64,000 nt of DNA from Immersiella caudata (taxonomy: Eukaryota > Ascomycota > Sordariomycetes > Sordariales > Lasiosphaeriaceae), in the NCBI GenBank assembly GCA_030512335.1, contig JAULSU010000001.1, positions 6,572,001 through 6,636,000 on the forward strand, written 5' to 3'. The position numbers and the translations under genes are program-made. Positions 22,632 to 32,473 of the stretch are shown one piece after another (the stretch's first letter is position 1; each line of letters starts with the position of its first letter). The notes below the pieces were generated by a model. It was not told where the DNA came from and made no database searches. It saw only the letters and a list, made by a program, of their open reading frames with translations.

Positions 22632-23930
22632 ATGGGTGTCTCCATGTCGACCCTGGGCGGATGGGCCTTCCTCTCTGCCATCTTTGGCTACTACATCTTC
22701 CGCAACCTCCAAGACAAGTGGGCTCGTGATGCCGCCCGCGCCGGTACTCATCGCCAGAAGCTCGAGGAGAGACAGAATATCCAGAGTCGCAAGGAATCGA
22801 AAGAGAAGGCCAAGCGCCAGCGAGGAGAGGCCTACAGCAAGGATGCCGACGACTCCAGCAAGTCGACACAGCCCAAGCAACGTGCCCCCAAGCCAGCTTC
22901 GGCCACGACGTACACTCCCGACTATAGCACAGATGATGGTGTCGACAACCGAGAGTTCGCGAAGCAGCTTGCCAGTGTCAAGGCGGGCACCAACCTGAAT
23001 GCCCCCAAGAAGACCGACGAGAAGCGCACTCGGTCTGTCAAGCAGTCCCGAGCCCGTGAGATTGATGAGCCCGTCAGTGATAGCAAGCCCTCGGCTCCGT
23101 CCTCGACTGCTGGCGCCGATGCCGATGATGATCAGTCGTCCGTCGCTTCGCCCGAGGTCAAGGCCACCGATGTGGGTGACGTTTCGGATATGTTGGAGCC
23201 CAAGTCGGCTGGACCCGCCGTCCTCCGCCTCACCGATACCGAGAAGGTGAAGCAGAAGCAGAAGAAGGCCAAGGAGCCCGAGAAGGTGGAGACGAAGAAG
23301 CAGCGTCAAAACCGCCAGAAGGCCGAGGCCGCCAAGGTTGCTCGTGAGGAGGCCGAGAAGTCGAGAAAGGCCGCTGAGGAGGCGCAGAGAAGAATCGCAC
23401 GCATCTCCGAGGGACGTGCCGCCAAGGATGGCTCTGCGTTTATGGCTGCTCAGGCCGCTTCGAAGTCAGCTTGGAACGGCAACAGCGCCAATGGCAAGAC
23501 CGACGCAACCAATGGTGACCACGCCGCCGTTCAGCCTTTGGACACGTTTGACACCAGCCGCACCGAGGTGCCAGCCGCAAAAGCCGCGCCGCCGAAGGTG
23601 AACCAAGCTGACAGCTGGATGGCGTCTTTGCCGTCCGAGGAAGAGCAGATGGAGATTTTGCGCGGAGAGGAACAGTGGAGCACCGTTGCCCCAAAGAAGG
23701 CCGGAAAGGGCAAGAAGAAGGAGCAAGTTGTCGAGACCCCGGTTGAGCCCGAGCCCGTTCAGGCAGCTCCTGCCGTTCCCCAGCCTGCACTCAAGCCGCA
23801 GAAGCCCGCCGCGGTCAACGGCAATGCCAACAGCAAGCCAAAGGTGGCTTTCTCACAGCAGTCGTCCTTTGCCGCCCTGAGTACGAACGACGAAGACCAG
23901 AAGGAGGTTGAGAACGAGTGGGATGTCTAA
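22632..23930 (+). CDS. Membrane-anchored basic coiled-coil protein, uncharacterised
   Basis: Intronless. The ATG at 22632 gives 432 residues; an in-frame codon at 22530 would add 34 residues of poor leader. A single hydrophobic helix near the N-terminus (LGGWAFLSAIFGYYIF) looks like a signal anchor. It is followed by a charged Lys/Arg/Glu/Ala-rich region with long heptad-like helices (QKQKKAKEPEKVETKKQRQN and AREEAEKSRKAAEEAQRRIA). The C-terminus is Pro/Ala-rich, ending in SFAALSTNDEDQ then ENEWDV. WMASLPSEEEQMEILRGEEQW is a compact segment that could be a short motif. I do not recognise the family. The composition resembles ribosome- or RNA-associated membrane proteins, which is inference only. 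Confidence 0.75.
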   Translation: MGVSMSTLGGWAFLSAIFGYYIFRNLQDKWARDAARAGTHRQKLEERQNIQSRKESKEKAKRQRGEAYSKDADDSSKSTQPKQRAPKPASATTYTPDYSTDDGVDNREFAKQLASVKAGTNLNAPKKTDEKRTRSVKQSRAREIDEPVSDSKPSAPSSTAGADADDDQSSVASPEVKATDVGDVSDMLEPKSAGPAVLRLTDTEKVKQKQKKAKEPEKVETKKQRQNRQKAEAAKVAREEAEKSRKAAEEAQRRIARISEGRAAKDGSAFMAAQAASKSAWNGNSANGKTDATNGDHAAVQPLDTFDTSRTEVPAAKAAPPKVNQADSWMASLPSEEEQMEILRGEEQWSTVAPKKAGKGKKKEQVVETPVEPEPVQAAPAVPQPALKPQKPAAVNGNANSKPKVAFSQQSSFAALSTNDEDQKEVENEWDV

Positions 23931-26353
23931 ATGACGACGGTCCCGGGAAGCTTGGGGCTCCGCCCTTTGTGTGCCTCTTTCCCATGCATACCCTTTTTCC
24001 CATGCGGGCTTCCGGACGGCACCAATCTGACCATTCCGGCGGCGCTTTGGTCATTCACATCGACCCACGTCTCTTATACAAAATGGGGGCTTCTACCATG
24101 GGCTGGGCAACGGAGTTAGATGTATGTACATTAAAAATGCCTCAGGGAACCAGCCTTCGATGTTATTTTACCCTTTATTCTCTTTGTTCTCTTTCTTTTG
24201 ACAGGTCTCACTCAGATATGCTAGCCTGAGTTGACCGAGCATAGACACGGACGAGAGTCATGGGGGGGGGGGGCAGACGCGGAGTAGTGCGCATCTGTAT
24301 GTATTTTGGCGAGCGAGCTGACAGGTACGGAGTCAAGGCAATTTTGGCCGAGGTCTTAGCAAACAGCTGGCAGTTTGGCTTGGGACAAAGGACTGTTTCC
24401 TCCAAAACTGGTACCCAAGATTGGGCAGCAGCAGAGTGTATGGATGCACAGATAGTGCGAATCAACAAAATAGACCGAGCCTTGCAACAAACTGTGATTT
24501 CGCATCCCAATCTATTTTGCCCCTCTTCAACACCGGGAACTCGGGCAGATCGGAAACGTGGCGGGAGGAGTGAATTTTGGATTACTCCTTGCTGGCAATT
24601 GTGCCAAGTGGACGATCATTGCGGGGAAGGGAACCGTTGGGAGGTGGAGGGTGGATGTCCTGCATATAGCGAACCTTTCAACCCGATGGGTGGATAAATC
24701 GCGATGGCACGGATACTTCTAGGTTGTTACATGGTCGCTCGAGAAGCCCTTGCAAAGGATCGCGGACGCCAGGAAGGATGTGGTAACTTCGACCCAAGCA
24801 TAGAAAACTCGCTCGGGGAGAATACAACCTCGTGGGGAGATGCTTTGGCCCTCAGCTGTGAACATCTGGCTCTTGAAGAAACACAGCATGCGCGCCATAC
24901 ATGCTACGACTGTCCAAGTGTTCTTTTCGTTTAACCTGCACTACTACTTACCTACCTTAGCTGCTTGAGGGTTTTTCTAGATGAGACGTCATCCCAAACT
25001 CCATCCAACCCCACACGATGCATCGCATCCTTTAACCAACCACTGGGCATCCGCCAGGCGAGCGAGGTGCAGACAGCGGTGGAGGAAGCGCGGATGCGCT
25101 AACAATCAATTTGGGCGCGGGAGAACCAGACGGCTGTCTCATTTACCAGCGACTTGCCCGGCCTAGATCCCGGACAGAGGAGAAGGGCCTCCCCGTCGTT
25201 GATAACATGTCTGTTAAGGGGTCGGATTTCCGCCGCCGCGTAACACGTGTGTTGACCGTGCATGGAATCGAGGGTCTGTTTGGCATCCCTGGTGGGAGGG
25301 CGGCATGCTGCACATGCAACGATGCATGCAAGTGCGTGGAACGGGTGCACAACACATAAGCAGATAAGTAGGCCTGCCACCTGGTGTACTGAACTACATA
25401 CCTACCTGTCTTGGTAAGCGGAGGAGAACGGGTTAGCGATCGGCGCTGGGACTTGGACGCTATTGCGGCGCAGTTTTTGGGTTTACTTTACCTCGGGAAG
25501 GCCGCGCCGTGGTGGTGTCGTCGAGGAGAGGGGTCTCGCAGGAATGGATTGACATTGGACAGCGACAGCTGAAGAGGGCTGCGGGCTGTGAGGTTCCAGA
25601 CGGAAAATTTGGGGTTCTGCCCCCCCCCCCCCTGTTTGAGAGGCGTCTGCCAAAAGTAGATTGTCCCTTGAAATGTGCTAGCTGTGCATTGTGCACTAAG
25701 GAACCCGTAGATCTTGGGCTCGTCCCTCTGTTTCACGTTCCTCGCCCGTCCCTGTTTTTGGGACGTCGTTTGGTTTATTTCCGCTTTACCTTCTTTCCCC
25801 TCCCCCGCCTCAACAACGAGAATACACACACCTCCCCTCGGACTTCGCATTCTTTCTTGGTATTTCCTTTCCGATTGCTTACCATTCGACACGTTTGAGA
25901 GCCTGACGGCTTTTGCTTACGCCGTCTTTTTGTACCTCTCAATCGTAACGATTTTCCTACCCACGACCCTGGTCCGGCCGTTCCACCAACCTGCCTCCTC
26001 AAGTCCCGGACCCTCGTGGCGTGCAACGTCGTTGGCAGACAACACATCAACGCGCCTCTTGCTCTGTGTCCTTCGTCTGCCGTTCAATTCCCTAGCATTG
26101 TGCGCCGAGAGTCCGGCCCAACGGCAGTTCGTCGCCCGCGGGCTCAGAGTCCGGCCAATTCATAAGCCAAGCAATCCAACCGTCGTGCTCGCTCCCCATG
26201 GTCCCCAACGCACCTCAACTGCCACTCGAGACCTCGGAGGCGATTTCTTAGCAACACATTGCCGGCTGTACATGATATCCAGGAAACGGGAAAACGGCCA
26301 AGAGGGGCACTAGACTACGGGTCCGCAGCGGAGACCGGACGGACGGGCCGACA
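23931..26353. other. Intergenic region with C/T-rich leader
   Basis: 2.4 kb. A G run lies at about 24261-24272 and a C run at about 25620-25632. From about 25790 to 26150 the plus strand is strongly pyrimidine-rich, which suits a promoter and long 5' leader of the following gene. The 199-codon frame 25714-26313 reflects that composition and has no protein-like features. Confidence 0.5.
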
Positions 26354-27739
26354 ATGTCGTTCCCCGTTGCTGTGCAGTCAGCGGTCTTCTACTTTATGGC
26401 ATGTACGCCATGTAACAAGATCTTACATCGGCGGAAGGCCAAGGTAAAGGCCCGGAAGGAGAGCGAGGAGAAGGCGCGGGTGGTGGCTGAGCAGCCGCAC
26501 CTATACCACCATCCTGACCCGTTCAACACGAATCCATACTGGTCGGAGGAGATCCGGATGGGGCCGAGCTTACCGAAGAAAGGAAAGGGGGGAGACTCGA
26601 AGACGGGAAGCCAGCGGGGGCTGACGACAAGCGGGAGTCGAGACCTGGCGAGTGTGGGGACTGTCAGCAGCATCGCAGTTGGGCCGCAGACGGGGACTGG
26701 GAATAGTGTCAGCCCGAAGACGTCCACCACGCCTACGCCCACGCCGACGACGCTCCAAGGGATAGGAAGTGCTCCGACCGTGGTTCCAGAGGAGGATGCC
26801 GCGAGTGCTACATTGAGCAAGACTGCGTCGGTGTCGACGGGGGATGACTGGAACCTCAAGCGGTATCAACGGGAGGACGAGGAGCTTTGGGGCCATGAGC
26901 TCTCACGCACCGGCCAGAAGCTCATGGACGCGATTAAGCAAGCCGGAACGACTGCCGGTCGGTTTGTGGAGTCAAAGCTTGGCATCGAAAAGGAGGTTAC
27001 GGAGGAGGATCGTTACAACTTCTATTTTTCGCCTAGGAACCCACCTGTCAATGACTACCACCCACCTGTTGTCAGCAGCAAGCCCACCCATAGGGATGCG
27101 CTGAGGTGGATGCTTCAGCCGCCGCCCCCAGCGAAGGTGATGGAAGGCAAGACGCCCGTCAGCAGGACATCTAGCATGATGAGTGTGAATTCTAGGAGAA
27201 CGGCTGGGACTTCGGATGGGATGTCGATGGGGAGACGGGTGGGCGAGAGGGCGCTCGAAGCCAGGTTACGGAACGGGGAAACGCCATTCGAGGAGCTTGG
27301 ACTTCGTTCGACATCGTCCCTCAACAAGTCTCGATCGAGGCGAGCCACTGCGTCAACAATTGCGACGAAGAGTCGGCGCAGGACCAGGAGCTATAGCATA
27401 TCAACCGAGTCGGAGGATTCCATGGACGAGGTGGATCGCAGGAGAGGTCGGAGGCCAAGCCGTCGGCCTGTGGCTACTCCTGAAGTCGAATCAGAGGATT
27501 CTGCGCCCGAAAACGTTGTTCGGAGCCTTGAGTCGTTGAGCTTTGTGCCGCACCATGCAGCACAAAAACCGAGGCTGCCGACAATATTGAGCACGGAGTC
27601 GGCCAGCGAAAGCTTATCACAACGACCACTCCGTGAAATCACCAACTCCAGCCCAGGCCACGAGGCAACAAATGGCACAAAGGGGGGATCGGTCAACACT
27701 GGATGTCTTTCTGGGGGTACCGATGCTCTCGAAGCATGA
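26354..27739 (+). CDS. Conserved-looking fungal protein of unknown function
   Basis: Intronless, 461 residues. The N-terminus is hydrophobic with a Cys pair (AVFYFMACTPCNKIL) and is followed by a basic stretch (HRRKAKVKARK), so it may be a signal anchor or a lipidated membrane tether. An ordered segment, DDWNLKRYQREDEELWGHEL to FVESKLGIEKEVTEEDRYNFYFSPRNPPVNDYHPP, is the likely conserved core. The rest is Ser/Arg/Thr-rich and probably disordered (RSRRATASTIATKSRRRTRS). No catalytic motif is visible. The start codon sits in the context GACA ATG TCG after a long C/T-rich leader. Confidence 0.72.
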   Translation: MSFPVAVQSAVFYFMACTPCNKILHRRKAKVKARKESEEKARVVAEQPHLYHHPDPFNTNPYWSEEIRMGPSLPKKGKGGDSKTGSQRGLTTSGSRDLASVGTVSSIAVGPQTGTGNSVSPKTSTTPTPTPTTLQGIGSAPTVVPEEDAASATLSKTASVSTGDDWNLKRYQREDEELWGHELSRTGQKLMDAIKQAGTTAGRFVESKLGIEKEVTEEDRYNFYFSPRNPPVNDYHPPVVSSKPTHRDALRWMLQPPPPAKVMEGKTPVSRTSSMMSVNSRRTAGTSDGMSMGRRVGERALEARLRNGETPFEELGLRSTSSLNKSRSRRATASTIATKSRRRTRSYSISTESEDSMDEVDRRRGRRPSRRPVATPEVESEDSAPENVVRSLESLSFVPHHAAQKPRLPTILSTESASESLSQRPLREITNSSPGHEATNGTKGGSVNTGCLSGGTDALEA

Positions 27740-28258
27740 GCTCTCAGCACTCAAAACCTTTGCCTTTCTTTTCTCTTTTCTTTGTCTCTCTAGGGATTCC
27801 TTCTTCTGCTTGTGAAGTAGCATTAGTGGTTTACTCCATGCATTTCCGCCGGCGGTTGGTTACAAGGCATTGACTGGGTTTGGGGGCGCGTTCAGCAGTT
27901 CGGTCTCGGTTTGGGGGGGGCGTTCGGAATTGCATTATATGGGAAGAGCCTGGAGTTGACCTGATCAAGACGCTGCAGTATCACATTTTCTTCTCTTCGT
28001 CGTCACTGGGGTGACATGCTTGTTTTATTGGCTTGAGATACAATCACCTGCGTGACAAGGGATGTATATGGTGTACAAAGGTACACAGACACTCATGCAC
28101 ATAGCACAAGCGTTGGTATTCAATAGAGGACCATCTTTATAACTCATAATTGCTCCCAGTACTCTGTAGTTCATGTCATGTCGCCCGTGCCCGTACCGTG
28201 GTAATCCATGCCAAACGCCCATAATGCATCACTCTTTTCATGGCCCCCAAGGAGGAGC
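27740..28258. other. Convergent intergenic region
   Basis: Holds the 3' ends of the flanking genes. T-rich sequence directly follows the stop at 27739. No gene is seen. Confidence 0.45.
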
Positions 28259-28923
28259 CTACAAATGCATACCCTCCTCGTCGTCATCATCCTGCCCATC
28301 ACCCAACCCACGCAACTGCTCCTCCATCCTCCTCCTCAACTCCTCATCGCTCAGCGTCCCCCCTGTCCTCGGCCCCGCCACCGCATCCATCTCCAACCCC
28401 CCGCCTCGAATCACCCCAGTCTGGAATGTCCCGTCCGTCCAGGCCGAGTGTCTCTCTCCGGTTCCATTAACCTCGCCGTTGGTAGCCGTCTCGCCGTTAG
28501 TCTCTCCAGCCTCCCCACCAGCCTTCTCCTCCTCCTTGCTGGCAAACTCCTCCCACTTCTGGCCCCGATCTTCTACTTCAATGCGCACCAGGCGGATGCG
28601 CTCTAACATACGTTCGATTACTTGTTCATTTTCGCGGATCGCGTCGATGCAGTCTTGATCGGGTTGTTGGGGTTGGGAAGGGCTGGAAGGAGACGAGATG
28701 GGTTGAGAGGTGCCTTCGGCGAAGGGGCGGAGTTGTTCCTGGGAGCAGGCGTTAGCTTTTAATTAGAGGTGGAAGAGGCGAAGGGGACGCGTACGTTGGA
28801 GTAGTCAAGGTGGGCGATGGAGTTGCGGAGCTCGAGGACTTTGAGGTGCAGGGAGGAGAGGGGGAGAGATTTGAGGGCTTCTGCGAAGCGGGATGGGGAG
28901 ATCGGAAGGGCTTCGGAGGACAT
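28259..28923 (-). CDS. Small coiled-coil protein, unknown function
   Basis: Two exons on the minus strand, 28923-28795 and 28738-28259, encode 202 residues, with a canonical 56-nt intron. The N-terminus (SRFAEALKSLPLSSLHLKVL, then ELRNSIAHLDYSNEQLRPFA) and the middle (DCIDAIRENEQVIERMLERI then RLVRIEVEDRGQKWEEF) look helical and amphipathic, suggesting a coiled-coil subunit of a larger complex. The C-terminal half is Glu/Gly/Thr-rich, ends in DDDDEEGMHL and is probably disordered. No family recognised. It is divergent from the rhomboid gene, with 373 bp between starts. Confidence 0.72.
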
Positions 28924-29296
28924 AACTGCGACTGTGGTTCGTGTATGCTGGTGAGTGTTGGCTTGCTGTTGGTGATGATTTGTTTTGAGACGCTTGAACC
29001 TGTTTGCGACGATGTTCGGGTCAAGCTGCCCGTCGAGGTGTTTCTAGCTGGTGCGGGGCACATTCTTCAAGCGTGGGGGATTCCAGGCTATCGGGGCTGG
29101 CCAATGGGGTGGGATCGGCAATCTGCAGGTCATTGAAGATGGCGGGCCGGGCTTGGAAGCGGATCATTTAGAAACACTTCCAAAAAAAAAAAAAAAGCTC
29201 TGATCCGCTAGGATTTGACCGCCTGTGATCACCACTCGGCCTTCGCCCCCTGACGACGCAGTTGATGGGCGCGCGACTGGGCGCTACACATGCGCG

Positions 29297-30979
29297 ATGA
29301 GCTGCTCTTTCGGCGTCAACTGGTTTCGCTCCAGCGCCCAGATTGTCGTGCGGCAGCTCGCGAAACCATGCGGACGGTTGACGTTGGGCGCTGCGCCGAC
29401 GAGCCGTTGCTTCTCGATATGGCAATCGCAGACACGAAACCAGGAGCAATTAATAGGTAGCCGACAGAAACACCCAACCAACGACTCGAGCAGACGGCTT
29501 CCGAATCTTCGCGCTGGTGCCAGGACATTCAAGGTGCGCAATGTCCTCATCACCAGCTACATCGGCCTTCCGGCCGACTACAGGGATGAAGAGGGTCTCC
29601 CGTTTCGATCCACCGACTTGGAAGCCGATGAGATTGTCAAAGTCTTTGGGCCATACATGGCAACAGAGACAGGCAACAAACTCCTTAGGATTCTCCACGG
29701 GCGCCGTGTCGCGGGAACGCTCGATGACCCAACGCTCGAAGTACACACGGCGAGGTACTCCAAGGAGCAGAAACGCGTGGCGCTGGCATATCTCCGAAGG
29801 TCGGTTACCGTCGACGAGGTTCTCAACGCGGGATTGCGAGCGGAGGAGGAATTGGCGAAGCTAGAGGAGAGCCTTGAAGGCGAGACCAACATTCAAGGGG
29901 TAACCATCCGAAAACCGTCGGAGAAGAGCGGGAATGTCTACGGGAGGGGTGTATTCGACGTCATTCGGGAACAGAACGAGGCAAAAAGGCTGGCGGAAGA
30001 AGAAGCCGAGCGCCTGTTGAAGGAGGAAAAGCGCAGAAAGGAGGAAGAAGAGATGGCGAAGATGTCACCCAAGGAGCTGGAGGCGTACGTTGAGAGCAAG
30101 AAGGGATTGACTGGCAGGAAACCAAGCGCGAAGATGCAGGCATATATCGAGGCGGCTCAGTCAAAACTCGAGGTACCTCCAGAGATGTCCAAGTGGGAGC
30201 GGATAGGCCCCTCGGCAGTCGTCGTCTTCTTAGTGTCAGGCCTTTTCGTGGCGTACGCAGCCTACTACCGCCCGCTTAAACGTTCCGATCGATTGTTCCC
30301 CGATATTCCCCCGGCGGCGGCGACAGTTGGCGCCCTCATTCTGGCCAATGTCGGCGTATACGCTTTGTGGAAGGTGCCTCGTCTCTGGCCCATGCTCAAC
30401 AAGTACTTCCTCGTTGTTCCGGCTACACCTAAGGCCTTGGGCGTCTACGGCGCCATGTTCTCCCACCAGGGCTTCTCGCACCTTGCCATCAACATGGGCG
30501 TGCTCTGGATGGTTGGCACGGCATACTACGACGAAGTTGGCAGAGGCGACTTCCTCGCTACCTACTTTACATCGGGCGCAATGGGCTTCCTGGGGACTCT
30601 GACATGGACGGTACTTCGCAACCACCTCCATCTCACGTCACTCGGCGCCTCCGGAGCCGTGTACGGTTTGGTGGGTGCATACTTCTGGATGTACCGCTTC
30701 GAGGGCTTCAAGCTCCTCGGTCTCCCTCCCGACCCGTCCAACGGCATTCCTGGCTTGGCATTCATCGGTTTACTCATCAGTCTCAACATCACGGCCATGT
30801 TCTCAAAATCCGCGGGATGGGATGTCACGTCGCATATGGTGGGTATCGCGACGGGCATGGTCGCGGGTCATCTAATGGAGAAGAAGAAAGAAGCCAAGCG
30901 CCTTGCTCAGGAGAAGCTGACGACTGGGGAGACGAAAGTAGGGGCTATCATCCCGGCCAAGACGGTGAAAGAGATGTGA
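29297..30979 (+). CDS. Mitochondrial rhomboid intramembrane protease (Pcp1/PARL type)
   Basis: Intramembrane serine protease; the yeast relative Pcp1 processes Mgm1 and Ccp1 in the inner membrane. Intronless, 560 residues from the ATG at 29297. The Arg/Ser-rich start (MSCSFGVNWFRSSAQIVVRQ) suits mitochondrial import. A hydrophilic region of about 280 residues with a charged coiled coil (KRLAEEEAERLLKEEKRRKE) precedes the membrane domain. Rhomboid motifs are SHQGFSHLAINM, the GASG box with catalytic Ser452, and SHMVG with catalytic His513. A Lys-rich tail follows. The family call is firm. The Pcp1 assignment rests on the N-terminus and is less sure, since the long charged segment is not in yeast Pcp1. 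A solo LTR begins 14 nt after the stop. Confidence 0.9.
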   Translation: MSCSFGVNWFRSSAQIVVRQLAKPCGRLTLGAAPTSRCFSIWQSQTRNQEQLIGSRQKHPTNDSSRRLPNLRAGARTFKVRNVLITSYIGLPADYRDEEGLPFRSTDLEADEIVKVFGPYMATETGNKLLRILHGRRVAGTLDDPTLEVHTARYSKEQKRVALAYLRRSVTVDEVLNAGLRAEEELAKLEESLEGETNIQGVTIRKPSEKSGNVYGRGVFDVIREQNEAKRLAEEEAERLLKEEKRRKEEEEMAKMSPKELEAYVESKKGLTGRKPSAKMQAYIEAAQSKLEVPPEMSKWERIGPSAVVVFLVSGLFVAYAAYYRPLKRSDRLFPDIPPAAATVGALILANVGVYALWKVPRLWPMLNKYFLVVPATPKALGVYGAMFSHQGFSHLAINMGVLWMVGTAYYDEVGRGDFLATYFTSGAMGFLGTLTWTVLRNHLHLTSLGASGAVYGLVGAYFWMYRFEGFKLLGLPPDPSNGIPGLAFIGLLISLNITAMFSKSAGWDVTSHMVGIATGMVAGHLMEKKKEAKRLAQEKLTTGETKVGAIIPAKTVKEM

Positions 30980-30992
30980 TGCGATAGATAAG

Positions 30993-31482
30993 TGTTACGA
31001 CCTCTGGCCTGTCGACAGACGGTCGGCAGGGTCGCTAGATAGGTTGGGTGGGCAGAGAGGAGTAGTACAGGGGCAAGTCCTTACAGACGGGGGTTCACTG
31101 GTCAATGATGGTCGTATGTCGCTATAAGACAGAGCAACACTCCAAGTGTTGGTGCAGTAGGACACAATCGAAGGTGGTTCAATTGACGAGCGAATACTTG
31201 CGTGAGGAACAGAAGGTTCCTCACACCATCGTGGGTACGATGATAGCTATCTATACTAACTAATAGAGATGTAACTTGTACCTTGATCACTCTGATCACT
31301 GGGCTTGTTCAGTGAGCAAGGTGATCAATAGTCTTGGCGTTTATCGTGATCACTCCTTCCTCTCAGTGATCAGGGTGATCAATCCGTGTGCGCGTTTTGG
31401 TTTGCACTGTCTGCACACTGTGGCGCCTGCGGGGACACGTCGGTCCGTTCCGACCTACAAGGGTGACCCGCAGGTTGTCACA
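30993..31482 (+). mobile_element. Solo LTR, forward orientation, TSD ATAAG
   Basis: 490-bp element with typical LTR ends, TGTTACGACC at the left and GGTTGTCACA at the right (5'-TG...CA-3', imperfect terminal inverted repeat). A perfect 5-bp direct repeat ATAAG flanks it (30988-30992 and 31483-31487). There is no internal retrotransposon sequence, so it is a solo LTR left by LTR-LTR recombination. Its outer 290 bp and last 87 bp match the inverted LTR at 31986-32473; the middle (31283-31395) is different and carries several TGATCA motifs. A perfect 9-bp stem, GTGAGGAAC/GTTCCTCAC with a 5-nt loop, sits at 31202-31224. Ty1/Copia or Ty3/Gypsy origin cannot be decided from the LTR alone. Confidence 0.88.
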
Positions 31483-31985
31483 ATAAGAAGAAGTGGCACC
31501 AAGTGCTACCGCTGTAACTAATATGTACTACCATGCATACAGCGCCTGTTGGCATGCGGGTCAAGCTTGCTTGCTCGGTCTTTGTGCTTTAATGGCAATA
31601 ACGGATTATATAATTATTATTACTGCACGATAATCCTAAAAAAAGACGAGTAAAAGGGGAAAAATCCTTTAAAAACTCTTTGTCTTTAACGGGAAGCTAT
31701 ATATCTTTTTGCCTAAATAATGAAAGGAATATATATAAAGTGTTTATAAGTCTAGAATTAAAAGATGTATAAAAAGGATAAAGACATTATTGTAAGCCTA
31801 ATAGGGTTATACATTTTTAAAAATAAAGAGACTAGTAAAAAAAGTCGTTAACAGTTATAACGTCTATAACTGGTTGAAAACCTGATAATATAAGCTTTAC
31901 GGATTTCTTAAACCCTTTCTGACACTAAAGGTAATATAAAGTTCTATTTTAATACACTTTGTTATTAAAACCCTTAAGTTAAAAG
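31483..31985. other. AT-rich spacer between inverted solo LTRs
   Basis: About 500 bp, of which 31560-31985 is extremely AT-rich and TpA-rich, in sharp contrast with the GC-rich genes nearby. No frame over 60 codons. Such composition is the usual end product of repeat-induced point mutation, so this is probably a decayed repeat too degraded to identify. Confidence 0.6.
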
Positions 31986-32473
31986 TGTGACAACCTGCGG
32001 GCCACCCTTGTGGCCGGAACGGACCGACATGTCCCCACAGGCGCCACAGTACAAGGCACTGTGTAGCAACTACTTAACACTGTGTGATCTGCACCAAGGA
32101 ATCCGCTCTGTCAAAGAGCAAGCGCAGACCCACAGAGCATTGCTCTGTGATCTGTAAACACCAAGGGACAGAGCAACAGATCAGAGTACAAGTTACATCT
32201 TCATTAGTTAGTATAGATAGCTATCATTGTACCCACGATGGTGTGAGGAACCTTCTGTTCCTCACGCAAGTATTCACTCGTCAATTGAACCAACTTCAAT
32301 TATGTCCTACTGCATCAACACTTGGAGTGTTGCTCTGTCTTATAGTGACATACGCCCCATTGACCAGTGAACCCCCGTCTGTAAGGACTTGCCTCCGTAC
32401 TACTCCTCTCTACCCCACCCAACCTATCTAGCGACCCTGCCGACCGTCAGTCGACAGGCCAGAGGTCGTAACA
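31986..32473 (-). mobile_element. Solo LTR, reverse orientation, TSD AAAAG
   Basis: 488-bp copy of the same LTR family, inverted. On the plus strand it runs from TGTGACAACC to GGTCGTAACA. Its own perfect 5-bp target duplication AAAAG is present on both sides (31981-31985 and 32474-32478), showing an independent insertion and not duplication of the left copy. The GTGAGGAAC hairpin is kept at 32243-32265. The middle part (about 32066-32187) does not match the left LTR and instead has repeated GAGCA/TGCTCTGT sequence. Confidence 0.88.

Noticed and set aside
22599..23309. 236-codon Leu/Gly-rich frame on the minus strand
   Set aside because: Antisense shadow of the basic coiled-coil protein; Lys/Glu codons read as Leu/Phe on the opposite strand.
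25714..26313. 199-codon frame
   Set aside because: It is a by-product of pyrimidine-rich leader sequence (Ser/Leu/Pro bias) directly upstream of the real gene at 26354.
30993..32473. A single palindromic transposon with long terminal inverted repeats
   Set aside because: The arms have TG...CA ends and separate, different 5-bp target duplications (ATAAG, AAAAG), which fits two solo LTRs and not one inverted-repeat DNA transposon.
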